Shown here: positions 17,983-26,111 of the stretch, piece by piece | Position numbering within the stretch: the first letter of the stretch is position 1 | Layout of the letters: each line of letters begins with the position of its first letter | From: Devosia sp. LC5 | GTDB lineage: Bacteria; Pseudomonadota; Alphaproteobacteria; Rhizobiales; Devosiaceae | Length of the DNA: 64,000 nt | Direction: 5' to 3' | Assembly (NCBI RefSeq): GCF_000735585.1 | Contig: NZ_JNNO01000013.1 | Coordinates: 22,397 to 86,396 of the forward strand | The notes under the pieces: model-generated | Told to the model about the DNA's origin: nothing | Seen by the model: the letters and a program-made list of their open reading frames with translations, nothing else | The model's database searches: none | Program-made: the position numbers and the translations under genes

Positions 17983-19608
17983 TTAGCTCAGTTTTATCTT
18001 GCCGTCGGGTATGGCGATGAAGGCGTAGCCGTTGGGGCCGAGGGTTAGCGCACCATTGTCGAGATTGGCGTGTTGGGAGATGGGCTCGGGCGTGGCGGTT
18101 GCGCCAGTCAGGGTGAGCTGGTGCGGTTCGGGGGAGAGGTTGAAGACGCAGAGCATGGTGGCGGCGGGGCCGGTGCGGCGGAAGGCCAGGATGGGTTCGG
18201 GGGTTTTGAGGAAATCGATGTCGCCGCCGCTGAGGACCGGATGGGTGCGGCGCCAGGCGAGGATGGCGCGGTAGAAGGCCAGTGTGGAGTTTGCGTCGGC
18301 GTTTTGCAGGGCGATGTTGAGGGCGGATTGGGGCGGCTTGACCGGGAGCCATGGGGTGCCGGTGGTGAAGCCGTTGGGCGCCTCGCCGTCGTCCCAGGGC
18401 ATGGGGGTGCGGCAGCCGTCGCGGCCCTTGTCTTCGGGCCAGAAGCGGATGCCGCGCGGGTCGGTCAGTTCCTCGAACAATAGATCGGTTTCGGGCAGGC
18501 CCAGCTCCTCCCCCTGATAGAGGCAGACCGAGCCCTTGAGACTGAGCAGGAGCGCGGCGGCCTGCCGGCCCAGGGCTGCGGGATCGAGACTATGGGGCGC
18601 CCAGCGGGTGATGTGGCGGGGCACGTCGTGGTTGGAAAAGCTCCAGCAGGGCCAGCCGTCGGTGCTGTGCTTGAAGAATTGCTCGATGCGGGTGCGGAAG
18701 TGTTTGGCGGTGAACTGGGGGCCCAGGAACTCGAAGGAATAGCACATATGCAGCTTGTCGCCGCCCGAAGTGTATTCGGCCATCAATTCCACGGCCTTGT
18801 GGCTGTCGCCCACTTCGCCCACTGAAGTCGTGCCGGGGAATTGGTCGAGCAGGGCGCGGACGCGCTGGAGGAAAGCGACGTTTTCGGGCCGGCTCTTGGA
18901 ATATTTGTGCTCCTGCATGTCATAGGGATTGACCGCATAGGGCAGATGCTCGTCGCGCTTGTTGGGCGGGTTGGAGCGCAGCTTCTTGTCGTGGAAATAG
19001 TAATTTACGGTGTCGAGGCGGAAGCCATCGACGCCGCGCTCGAGCCAGAAGCGCATGATATCGAGCACCGCGTCCTGCACTTCGGGATTGTGGAAGTTGA
19101 GGTCGGGCTGGCTGGTGAGGAAATTGTGCAGGTAATATTGCCCGCGGGTGGGGTTCCACTCCCAGGCGCGGCCGCCGAACACTGCGGGCCAATTGTTGGG
19201 CGGGGAGCCATCGGGGAGCGGATCGGCCCAGACATACCAATCGGCGCGGGCATTATCGCGCGAGAGGCGGGATTCGCGGAACCAGGGGTGCTGGTCGGAG
19301 GTGTGGCTGACCACCTGATCCATGATGACCTTGAGGCCAAGGGCATGGGCGCGCTCGATCAGGCTATCGAAATCTTCCATCGTGCCAAAGAGCGGATCGA
19401 CATCGATATAGTTGGAGACGTCGTAGCCCATATCCTCTTGCGGGGATTGGGTGATGGGGGAGAGCCAGATGCAATCAACGCCCAGGCCCGCGATGTGATC
19501 GAGCCGGCGGAGGATGCCGGGCAGATCGCCGACGCCATCGCCATCGCTGTCCTGGAACGAGCGGGGATAAACCTGGTAGATCACGCCGCCGCGCCACCAA
19601 TCAGCCAT
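17983..19608 (-). CDS. GH13 alpha-glucosidase, second paralogue
   Basis: The 541-residue protein starts MADWWRGGVIYQVYPRSFQD with GGAGACGACG ahead of the ATG, which fixes the start at 19608; the frame upstream is not coding. It parallels the enzyme at 7445-9118 along its full length: nucleophile Asp in GFRLDTVNYYF, acid/base Glu in TSVGEVGDSHK, and the third Asp in FSNHDVPRH. There is no signal peptide. The two enzymes may split substrates between them (for example sucrose/maltose versus other alpha-glucosides), but the sequence does not tell which. Confidence 0.9.
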   Translation of the reverse strand: MADWWRGGVIYQVYPRSFQDSDGDGVGDLPGILRRLDHIAGLGVDCIWLSPITQSPQEDMGYDVSNYIDVDPLFGTMEDFDSLIERAHALGLKVIMDQVVSHTSDQHPWFRESRLSRDNARADWYVWADPLPDGSPPNNWPAVFGGRAWEWNPTRGQYYLHNFLTSQPDLNFHNPEVQDAVLDIMRFWLERGVDGFRLDTVNYYFHDKKLRSNPPNKRDEHLPYAVNPYDMQEHKYSKSRPENVAFLQRVRALLDQFPGTTSVGEVGDSHKAVELMAEYTSGGDKLHMCYSFEFLGPQFTAKHFRTRIEQFFKHSTDGWPCWSFSNHDVPRHITRWAPHSLDPAALGRQAAALLLSLKGSVCLYQGEELGLPETDLLFEELTDPRGIRFWPEDKGRDGCRTPMPWDDGEAPNGFTTGTPWLPVKPPQSALNIALQNADANSTLAFYRAILAWRRTHPVLSGGDIDFLKTPEPILAFRRTGPAATMLCVFNLSPEPHQLTLTGATATPEPISQHANLDNGALTLGPNGYAFIAIPDGKIKLS

Positions 19609-19757
19609 GTCGTCGTCTCCTGTTTGCTGGCGTGAGGCTAGCCTGTTGCAGCGGATATGGGAATCGCCCCGGAATGCAATTGGCCAATGCAAGGAAGGCG
19701 TGTCGAAACCGGCAAGGCTGGTCCGTCGTGTGGTCAGAGAGGCAGAGGAGACAGGCG

Positions 19758-20093
19758 ATGCATGTATTGCGGGCGGCGGAAAGACCGCCGAGCAAAAGCC
19801 GGACGATCCGGTTCGAGGGGGATGGCTATGGCGCGGGCATTTCGTTTTTCTCGGTGGACAATGATCCGGGGCAAGGGCCGGGACTGCATGTGCATCCCTA
19901 TGCCGAAACCTGGATCGTCAAATCGGGCCGGGCGCGCGTGGTGGCGGGGGATGAGGTGATCGAGGTGGGGCCGAACGACATTGCGGTGGTGCCGGGCGGG
20001 GTGCCGCATAAATTCACCAATATCGGGCCGGGGCGGCTGGAGATCGTGTGTATCCATGCTGCCGGGACGATGGTGCAGACGGATTTGGAGTGA
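19758..20093 (+). CDS. Small single-domain cupin protein
   Basis: The 111-residue protein has the two cupin motifs. Motif 1 is GPGLHVHPYAETWIVKSG, with the His-His-Glu metal ligands in HVHPYAE; motif 2 is PNDIAVVPGGVPHKFTNIG with the third His. A GAGGAG site lies 8-13 bases before the ATG. It probably binds a metal and a small ligand. The function could be an isomerase, a dioxygenase or a sensor; no context narrows it. It is divergent from the GH13 gene, with about 150 bases between starts that could hold both promoters. Confidence 0.8.
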   Translation: MHVLRAAERPPSKSRTIRFEGDGYGAGISFFSVDNDPGQGPGLHVHPYAETWIVKSGRARVVAGDEVIEVGPNDIAVVPGGVPHKFTNIGPGRLEIVCIHAAGTMVQTDLE

Positions 20094-20118
20094 GGGGCCT
20101 CGCGCAAGCGGGGAGTGG

Positions 20119-20155
20119 CCCTCGGGTCGAGCCCGAGGGAGAGCGGTGGGTGGGG
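20119..20155. repeat. CCCTCGGG repeat copy
   Basis: The arm CCCTCGGGTCGAGCCCGAGG continues into GAGAGCGGTGGGTGGGG. It lies between two convergent genes and itself contains a short perfect hairpin (CTCGGG/CCCGAG). It is homologous to the 36-bp arms at 31444-31556. Confidence 0.8.
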
Positions 20156-20159
20156 GAGC

Positions 20160-21092
20160 CTAGACCACCTGGCTAAGGAGGGGTTCGCCGGCGAAGTGGG
20201 CGTCGAGATTGGCGACGAGCATGGCGCCCATCGCGTCGCGGGTTTGTACCGTGGCGCTGCCCTGGTGGGGGGAGAGGACGACATTGTCGAGGGCGAAAAA
20301 GGCCTCTGGCACCTGGGGCTCGTTTTCGAAGACGTCGAGCGCGGCGCCGCCCAGGCCGCCATTCTGCAGTAGCTCGAGCATGGCCGGCTCGTCGACCAGC
20401 GTGCCGCGGGCGACATTGACCAGCATGCCCTTGGGGCCCAGAGCGGTGAGGACGTCGCGCGACACGATGCGTTCGGTGCCTTTGCCGCCGGGGGCGATGA
20501 TCACCAGCCAATCGCTGTCGCGGGCCATGTCGACCAAGTTGTCGTAATAGATATGCGGCTCGGAAAGCTGGCGATGGCGGCCGTGATAGACGACGCGCAT
20601 CTTCATGGCCTGGGCGCGGGACGCGATTTCCTTGCCGATGCGGCCGAGGCCCAGAATGCCCAAGGTCTTGCCGGTGAGTTCGGTAAACAGCGGCATGCTG
20701 GCGCCGGGCTGCCACTTGCCCTGGCGGACATATTGATCGGCCTGGGGGATGCGGCGAGCCAAGGCGATCATCAGGCCGATGGTGAGTTCGGCCACGGCGT
20801 CGTTGAGCACGTCGGGGGTGTTGGTGACGCGGATATTGCGGGCCTTGGCGGCCCTGGTGTCGATATTGTCATAGCCGACGCCGAAGCTGGCGATGATTTC
20901 CAGATTAGGCAGCGCGTCCATCAGATCGGCCTGCACCCCCGAGCCGGCATGGGCGCGAATGCGGGCGCCGTTTTGGGCAAGCCAGGTTTTGGGATCGGCC
21001 TGTTCGTGCAACTTATGGACGGTGTAGCGGGCGGCGAGCGCGGCTTCGCAGGAGGCGAGGAGCTTGCCGGTTTGCAGGATTTCGATGGTCAT
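20160..21092 (-). CDS. D-isomer-specific 2-hydroxyacid dehydrogenase (glyoxylate/hydroxypyruvate reductase-like)
   Basis: The 310-residue protein has a Rossmann domain with LGILGLGRIGKEIASRA and the catalytic set Arg (VNVARGTLVDE), Glu (FENEPQVPE) and His (SPHQGSAT). It interconverts a 2-oxoacid such as glyoxylate or hydroxypyruvate with the D-2-hydroxyacid using NAD(P)H. The start MTIEILQTGKLLAS is chosen because upstream in-frame residues are not conserved in style and GGAGG precedes the ATG. It is divergent from the ATP-grasp gene. Confidence 0.9.
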   Translation of the reverse strand: MTIEILQTGKLLASCEAALAARYTVHKLHEQADPKTWLAQNGARIRAHAGSGVQADLMDALPNLEIIASFGVGYDNIDTRAAKARNIRVTNTPDVLNDAVAELTIGLMIALARRIPQADQYVRQGKWQPGASMPLFTELTGKTLGILGLGRIGKEIASRAQAMKMRVVYHGRHRQLSEPHIYYDNLVDMARDSDWLVIIAPGGKGTERIVSRDVLTALGPKGMLVNVARGTLVDEPAMLELLQNGGLGGAALDVFENEPQVPEAFFALDNVVLSPHQGSATVQTRDAMGAMLVANLDAHFAGEPLLSQVV

Positions 21093-21290
21093 GAATGGGG
21101 CTCCTCCGGGTGATGCTGGCGACACCATAATGGGCATGGGCCGCATCGCAAGCCCTGTGGGGAGCGATCCGTCAGGTGGGGTTCTCGCGATGAAGTCTTG
21201 CGATTGTCGCGCTGACCGGCTGGACGGCTGCGTACAAATGTGTAGCAATGTGAAGGCGATGGGCTAAGCCGTAACACCACGCGGAGCATA

Positions 21291-22712
21291 ATGGCCGAAA
21301 CTGCGCCGTTCGATGAAATGTACAATGCGGATGGTTCTGTCCGCGAACCTTATCGGGCCCTGAACGCCTGGCTGGAGGAACAGCCCGACAAAGCCCTGAC
21401 CCTGATGCAATCGGATGCCGAAGCGATTTTTCGCAAGCTGGGCATTACCTTTGCGGTTTACGGGTCGGAGGAAGGCACCGAAAAGGTCATCCCCTTCGAT
21501 GTGATCCCGCGTATTATCGCGGCACAGGAATGGCGCAAGCTCTCCAAGGGGATCGAGCAGCGCGTCAAGGCGCTCAACGCGTTTTTGTATGACATCTATC
21601 ACCGCCAGGAAATTCTGAAGGCGGGACGAATCCCCGAAAAGCTGATCCTGCAGAATGCCGCTTTCGCGCCCGAAATGATGGGGCTGGAGCCGGCCAAGGG
21701 CGTTTATGCCCATATTATCGGGGTCGATATCGTGCGGGTGGGACCGGACGAATATTATGTGCTGGAAGACAATCTGCGCACGCCTTCGGGGGTCAGCTAT
21801 ATGCTGGAAGACCGCGAGGCGATGATGCAGCTGGCGCCCGACCTGTTCCACCGCTGCAAGGTGGCGCCGGTGGAAACTTACCCCGAAAACCTGCGGCGGA
21901 CGCTGGAAAGCGTGGCGCCGGCCGGCGCTGGGCAATCGCCCAATATCGCGGTGCTGACGCCGGGCATTTATAATTCGGCCTATTTCGAACATTCGTTCCT
22001 GGCCGACCAGATGGGCGCACAGCTCTGCGAGGGACCCGATCTGTTTGTCGATGGCGGCAAGGTTTATATGCGCACCACGACCGGGCCGGAGCGGGTGGAT
22101 GTGATCTATCGCCGGATCGACGACGATTATCTCGATCCCCTCACCTTCCGGCCTGATTCCATGCTGGGGGTGCCGGGCCTGTTCAACGCCTATCGGGCGG
22201 GCAATGTGACGCTGGTCAATGCGCCGGGCACCGGGATTGCCGATGACAAGGCCGTCTATACCTATGTGCCCGAAATCGTGGAATTCTATCTCGGAGAAAA
22301 AGCACTGCTGAGCAATGTGCCGACCTATAATTGCACCGATGAGGAACAGCGCAATTGGGTGCTGGCCAATATCGCTGACCTGGTCGTCAAGGAAGTGCAT
22401 GGCTCGGGCGGCTATGGGATGATGGTGGGGCCGACCTCGACCAAGGCCATGCATGCCGAATTCCGCCGGAAAATCGAGGCGCGGCCGGATAATTACATCG
22501 TGCAGCCGACCTTGGCGCTCAGCACCTGCCCCACTTATGTCAATGCCGGGGTGGCGCCGCGGCATGTGGATTTGCGGCCCTATGTGCTGGTAGGCGATAG
22601 GGTGCGGATCACGCCGGGCGGGTTGACGCGAGTGGCGCTGAAGAAGGGCTCGCTAGTGGTCAATTCGAGCCAGGGCGGCGGGACCAAGGATACGTGGGTG
22701 CTGGAAGATTGA
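21291..22712 (+). CDS. Circularly permuted ATP-grasp protein (DUF404/DUF407, COG2308)
   Basis: The 473-residue protein starts MAETAPFDEMYNADGSVREP and contains the family landmarks YHRQEILKAGRIPEKLI, DEYYVLEDNLRTPSGVSYM, HSFLADQMGAQLCEGPDL and KEVHGSGGYGMMVGP. Glu and Asn in LEDNLRTPSG belong to the ATP-grasp metal site. Members are predicted to form amide bonds with ATP, and no general substrate is established. It is the first gene of the conserved trio with an alpha-E protein and a transglutaminase-like protein, which suggests a peptide-modifying or peptide-ligase pathway. Confidence 0.9.
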   Translation: MAETAPFDEMYNADGSVREPYRALNAWLEEQPDKALTLMQSDAEAIFRKLGITFAVYGSEEGTEKVIPFDVIPRIIAAQEWRKLSKGIEQRVKALNAFLYDIYHRQEILKAGRIPEKLILQNAAFAPEMMGLEPAKGVYAHIIGVDIVRVGPDEYYVLEDNLRTPSGVSYMLEDREAMMQLAPDLFHRCKVAPVETYPENLRRTLESVAPAGAGQSPNIAVLTPGIYNSAYFEHSFLADQMGAQLCEGPDLFVDGGKVYMRTTTGPERVDVIYRRIDDDYLDPLTFRPDSMLGVPGLFNAYRAGNVTLVNAPGTGIADDKAVYTYVPEIVEFYLGEKALLSNVPTYNCTDEEQRNWVLANIADLVVKEVHGSGGYGMMVGPTSTKAMHAEFRRKIEARPDNYIVQPTLALSTCPTYVNAGVAPRHVDLRPYVLVGDRVRITPGGLTRVALKKGSLVVNSSQGGGTKDTWVLED

Positions 22713-22741
22713 TGATGGATTCCGGTATTTCGCGCGTGTTG

Positions 22742-22990
22742 AGAGACACCCCCACCCTAGGCCATTCGAGCGTAGCTCTCATGGCCTTGATCGCTCAAAT
22801 CGCTCCACTGGAGCGATTTGCCCCTAACGGGTCGCTCACAAGCCCCACAAGGGGGAGGGTGACATCGAGTTTTTGGCATAATAGCGCCATACCTGCCGGC
22901 TTCACCTCCCCCCTTGTGGGGGAGGCAAGCAGAGCTTGGCGCGCAGCGCCTAGCGGCGCTCGGAGGGGGGGTGCCGCCGCGCACTCGATC
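22742..22990. repeat. Inverted repeat between the ATP-grasp and alpha-E genes
   Basis: This 283-base gap contains two pairs of inverted arms. ATCGCTCCACTGGAGCGATT (22799-22819) is a near-perfect hairpin. CACAAGGGGGAGGG and CTCCCCCCTTGTGGGGGAGG (22845-22922) form a larger one. The arrangement resembles the gap at 29400-29475. Confidence 0.7.
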
Positions 22991-22995
22991 TGCTC

Positions 22996-23943
22996 ATGAT
23001 GCTCGGGCGGACGGCACAAAATCTGTTCTGGCTCAGCCGCTATGTGGAGCGGGCCGAGAATATGGCGCGGCTGCTCGAGGTGGGCTATCGCATGAGCCTG
23101 ACCAGCCGGCGCGAGGGTGGGTCGAGCGAGCATTTGATGTCGATGATGCAGGCGGCGGAGGTCGATGAGGCTTTTGCGGCCAAGCACAAGACGGCCGATG
23201 TGGATACGGTCGCCCATTTCATGATGTTCGACCCGGATAATTCGAGCTCGGTCTATTCGTGCCTGTTGGCGGCACGGACCAATGCGCGCTCGGTGCGCAC
23301 CGCCATCACCACCGATATGTGGGAGAGCATGAACGGGGCGTGGCTGGAATATTCCCAGATCAAGCCGCGCGATGTGCGCGGGGCCAAGCTGCTTGGTTTG
23401 CTGCAATGGGTGAAGCAGCGCAGCCATGAATTCCGCGGGGCGCTGCTCGGCACGATCCTGCGCGATGACGGGTTTGCGTTCTTGCAGGCGGGCAATTTCG
23501 TGGAGCGGGCGGATAATACCGCCCGCATCCTGGACATGAAATATTATGTGCTGCTGCCCCGCGCCACGCTGGTGGGGGGCGAACTCGACATCCAGCAATG
23601 GACGCTGATCTTGCGGGCGGCATCGGCGCATCGCAGCTATCGCCATGTCTATCACGACCGCTACAAGGCACAGAACATCGCCGACTTCCTGATCCTGCGG
23701 CCGGAAATGCCGCGCTCGCTGAATTTCTGTGCGCAATTCGTGCAGCAGAATCTGGATCTGCTGGCAGATTTTTACGGGCGCAAGCAGGAATGCCAGGAGG
23801 CGGCGAGCCAATTGCTGGCCATGGTGGAAGATACCAGCATGGAAAAGATCTTCAGCCATGGGCTGCATGAATTTCTCACCGAATTCATTGCCCGGAACAA
23901 TCGGGTCACCGATGCCTTGTCCGAAAGCTACAATTTCTACTAG
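22996..23943 (+). CDS. Alpha-E domain protein (DUF403, COG2307)
   Basis: The 315-residue protein is nearly all helical and begins MMLGRTAQNLFWLSRYVERA, with Tyr-x-Glu-Arg-x-Glu-Asn forming the family's N-terminal motif. Other marks are NARSVRTAITTDMWESMN, FVERADNTARILDMKYY and the C-terminal FLTEFIARNNRV. The alpha-E domain always occurs next to, or fused with, circularly permuted ATP-grasp proteins. Its biochemical role is unknown. Either of two adjacent ATG codons (22996, 22999) could start it. Confidence 0.9.
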   Translation: MMLGRTAQNLFWLSRYVERAENMARLLEVGYRMSLTSRREGGSSEHLMSMMQAAEVDEAFAAKHKTADVDTVAHFMMFDPDNSSSVYSCLLAARTNARSVRTAITTDMWESMNGAWLEYSQIKPRDVRGAKLLGLLQWVKQRSHEFRGALLGTILRDDGFAFLQAGNFVERADNTARILDMKYYVLLPRATLVGGELDIQQWTLILRAASAHRSYRHVYHDRYKAQNIADFLILRPEMPRSLNFCAQFVQQNLDLLADFYGRKQECQEAASQLLAMVEDTSMEKIFSHGLHEFLTEFIARNNRVTDALSESYNFY

Positions 23944-24083
23944 GTGTGTGGACATTTAGGTGATGGAGGTCTGCAAATGGCGATTTTCTGCGCTTCCGGT
24001 GCTCACGTACCCGAACGTACGCTGCGCGCCGGTTCTCAAAAACCACCATTTTCGCCTCTCCCTGACCTAACTGTCCACACACC
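23943..24083. repeat. 141-base imperfect palindrome (MITE-like hairpin)
   Basis: The ends GGTGTGTGGACATTTAGGT and ACCTAACTGTCCACACACC are inverted copies. Inner arms also pair (AAATGGCGATTTTCTGCGC with the complement of GCGCCGGTTCTCAAAAACC and beyond), and the loop is CGTACCCGAACGTACG. The whole gap between the alpha-E and transglutaminase-like genes is this one hairpin. It resembles the extragenic palindromes of alphaproteobacteria. It starts on the last base of the upstream stop codon. Confidence 0.8.
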
Positions 24084-24095
24084 GTAAGGAAGTCG

Positions 24096-24899
24096 ATGCG
24101 CATTGCCATACGCCACCAGCTCAGCGTGACGCCGCCGGCCGGCACGGCCAATGCCGTGCTGCAATTGCTGCTGACGCCGCAGGGTGGGCCGACACAGAGC
24201 ATAGAAAGCTGGAGCGTGGAAATGGCGGGGATCGGCAATGCCGGCCGCTTTATCGACGCCTATGGCAATATCGCCCATCTGGTGAACCAGAGCCGGCCCG
24301 AGGGCGAACTGGTGGTGACGGTCAAGGGCGTGATCGAGACGACCGACCGGCATGGCGTGCTCGGAAGGATCGGAGGCGAACCGGTGCCCGCGCTCTATCG
24401 ACGGGTAACGCCACTGACCAAGGCGCCGGTGGCGCTGTATGGCAAATATCGCAATGCCAAGGAAACCAGGCTCGACATCTTGCACGGGCTGATGGCGCGG
24501 GTGGGCGAGGCGCTGGGCGTGGATGCCCCGGGCCAGAGCCAGATGCAGGCCGATGGCGGGCAGAGCCAGGGCCAGGGCGGGGTGGCAAAGCCCCTGCCCC
24601 CGGCCAGTGATTATGCGCATAGCTTTGTGGGCGGCGCGCGGGCGCTCGATATTCCGGCGCGCTATGTGACAGGCTACCTGATGGGCGCCGAGGGTGGCGT
24701 GGCCGCGTTCCATGCCTGGGCGGAGGCGTTTGACGATGGTTTGGGCTGGATCGGGTTTGATCCAAGGCTGCAGATATGTCCCACCGACCGGCATGTGCGG
24801 CTGGCAGCGGGGCTGGACGGGCTCTCGACACAACCGCTACGGCTGGTGCCGGCGGAGGATGGCGTGCGCGAGCTTGAGGTGAGCGTGGCGGCGGCCTAA
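24096..24899 (+). CDS. Transglutaminase-like protein, catalytic cysteine absent
   Basis: The 267-residue protein begins with the N-terminal beta domain of bacterial transglutaminase-like proteins and has the core fold at about residues 165-245. Active members of the family carry C-Q-D-x-A-H; here the same place reads A170-S171-D172-Y173-A174-H175. The partner residues remain: His206 in FHAWAEAF and Asp222 in GWIGFDP, with ARALDIPARYVTGYL between. A Gln/Gly-rich stretch at 147-162 precedes the site. It is the third gene of the ATP-grasp/alpha-E trio. It is probably not a cysteine hydrolase; it may bind peptide without cutting it. Confidence 0.85.
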   Translation: MRIAIRHQLSVTPPAGTANAVLQLLLTPQGGPTQSIESWSVEMAGIGNAGRFIDAYGNIAHLVNQSRPEGELVVTVKGVIETTDRHGVLGRIGGEPVPALYRRVTPLTKAPVALYGKYRNAKETRLDILHGLMARVGEALGVDAPGQSQMQADGGQSQGQGGVAKPLPPASDYAHSFVGGARALDIPARYVTGYLMGAEGGVAAFHAWAEAFDDGLGWIGFDPRLQICPTDRHVRLAAGLDGLSTQPLRLVPAEDGVRELEVSVAAA

Positions 24900-25831
24900 A
24901 GGCTCAGAATATAGAGCCAGCCCGAAATGGTGACGGCGGATGCGAGGGTCGTGATCAGCACCGTATTGGTGGCAACGCTGACGCTGCGATTGTAATAGGT
25001 GGCAAAGATATAGGCGTTGACGCCGACCGGCATGGCGGAGAGCAGGATGCCGTAGCGGGCAATGGCCATGTCGACATGGAACACCCAGATCATCAGTCCA
25101 TAGGCGATGGCGGGGTGGAGGATCAGCTTGATGGAGGAAGCGACCAATGCGTGCTTCCAGCTGTCGCTGAGCTTATATTCATTGAGCGCGCCGCCGACGC
25201 CGAACAGGGCTGCCGGGACCACGGCCTGGCTCATCATGACGAAAAAGGCTTCGGCCGGCTCGATCAGGGTGACGCCGGCGAAGGAGGCGATCATGCCAGC
25301 GGCAATGCCCCAAATCAGCGGATTGGAGCCGACGCGCTTGCCCGCGACGATCAGCGTCTTGCCCAGGGACTGGCCATCGCGGCGGACCAGTTCCATGGTG
25401 AGCATGCCGATGGTGAGCAGGATCGCGCCATGAAGGCCAATGATGGAGAGCGTGACCGGGAGCGCTTCGGGGCCATAGGCGCGCTGGATGATGGGCAGGC
25501 CGACCAGCACCGTATTGGTGAAAGTGCCGGAAAAGGCGGCCGAGACGCCTTCGCCGGGACGATTGCGGAAGAATTTGATGGCGATGAAAATGCCCAGGGC
25601 GAAGCAGATCAGCGCGCCGGCATAAAAGGGCACGATGATGGATAGGTTGAACGCCGAGCGGAAATCGCTGGTGAGCAGGGAATGAAACAGCAGGCAGGGC
25701 GTCGCGAAATTGTTCACGAAGGCGATTAGGCTCTTGATGCCATCGGCGGGGAACAGGCGGAAGCGCACGGCGCCGTAGCCGAGCGCCATCAGGGCGAAAA
25801 CCGGGGCAATGACAGTGATAATGGCGAGCAT
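24896..25831 (-). CDS. AEC-family (auxin efflux carrier type) transporter
   Basis: The 311-residue protein has ten membrane segments in two five-helix halves. Family marks are FVNNFATPCLLFHSLLTSD in the first half, FSGTFTNTVLVGLPIIQRAYG, and AMPVGVNAYIFATYYN near the end. Bacterial AEC proteins export or import small carboxylates such as malate or malonate. Its 3' end overlaps the transglutaminase-like gene by 4 bases, convergently. A 16-bp operator shared with uxaC lies 65-80 bases upstream of its start, so it may belong to a hexuronate regulon. Confidence 0.88.
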   Translation of the reverse strand: MLAIITVIAPVFALMALGYGAVRFRLFPADGIKSLIAFVNNFATPCLLFHSLLTSDFRSAFNLSIIVPFYAGALICFALGIFIAIKFFRNRPGEGVSAAFSGTFTNTVLVGLPIIQRAYGPEALPVTLSIIGLHGAILLTIGMLTMELVRRDGQSLGKTLIVAGKRVGSNPLIWGIAAGMIASFAGVTLIEPAEAFFVMMSQAVVPAALFGVGGALNEYKLSDSWKHALVASSIKLILHPAIAYGLMIWVFHVDMAIARYGILLSAMPVGVNAYIFATYYNRSVSVATNTVLITTLASAVTISGWLYILSL

Positions 25832-25895
25832 GGCCGGGACCCGGGGCCGAAGGACACCCCTGCCCTAGCCTGTCACGCCATATGGGTCAACTTGG

Positions 25896-25911
25896 ATCTT
25901 GTATGGAAGAT
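25896..25911 (-). promoter_or_regulatory. Putative GntR-type operator, copy 1
   Basis: ATCTTGTATGGAAGAT has inverted ATCT/AGAT ends. The complement of the site before uxaC (33024-33039) matches it at 15 of 16 bases. It sits upstream of the AEC transporter gene. GntR/FadR-type regulators bind sites of this kind, but no regulator gene is in the window. Confidence 0.55.
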
Positions 25912-25927
25912 AGACCGGGGTCCGGTT

Positions 25928-25980
25928 TCACCTCGCCCCTCAGGGGGAGGTCGGCCCGCAGGGCCGGGTGAGGGGCGAGG
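25928..25980. repeat. CCCCTCAGGG / GGCCGGGTGAGGGG repeat copy
   Basis: One copy of the dispersed repeat whose arms read CACCTCGCCCCTCAGGGGGA and GGGCCGGGTGAGGGGCGAGG. It lies between the AEC operator and the glpD promoter region. Related copies are at 17715-17845 and 34225-34365. Confidence 0.7.
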
Positions 25981-26059
25981 GACGAAAGAGCCGCTGGATC
26001 AGTTCATAGGCGATATGCTGTTCCGCACATTGGAATTTGCAACGCTTGACGGCCTTTCA

Positions 26060-26100
26060 AAACGAAAACATTTCGCGTAGAAACGAAAGCATAACGAAAG
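26060..26100 (+). promoter_or_regulatory. ACGAAA repeats upstream of glpD (DeoR/GlpR-like operator)
   Basis: Three direct copies of (A)ACGAAA, at about 26060, 26082 and 26093, and one inverted TTTCG lie 12-52 bases before the glpD start. Repeats of GAAA/TTTC in this layout are typical for DeoR-family regulators such as GlpR. No glpR gene is in the window. Confidence 0.5.
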
Positions 26101-26111
26101 AGGCTGAAGCG

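Noticed and set aside
7445..19608. The two GH13 enzymes as ends of one duplicated segment
   Set aside because: Genes between and around them do not repeat; this looks like an old paralogue pair, not a recent duplication.
23943..24083. Small ORFs inside the long palindrome
   Set aside because: They are products of the inverted repeat and have no ribosome site.
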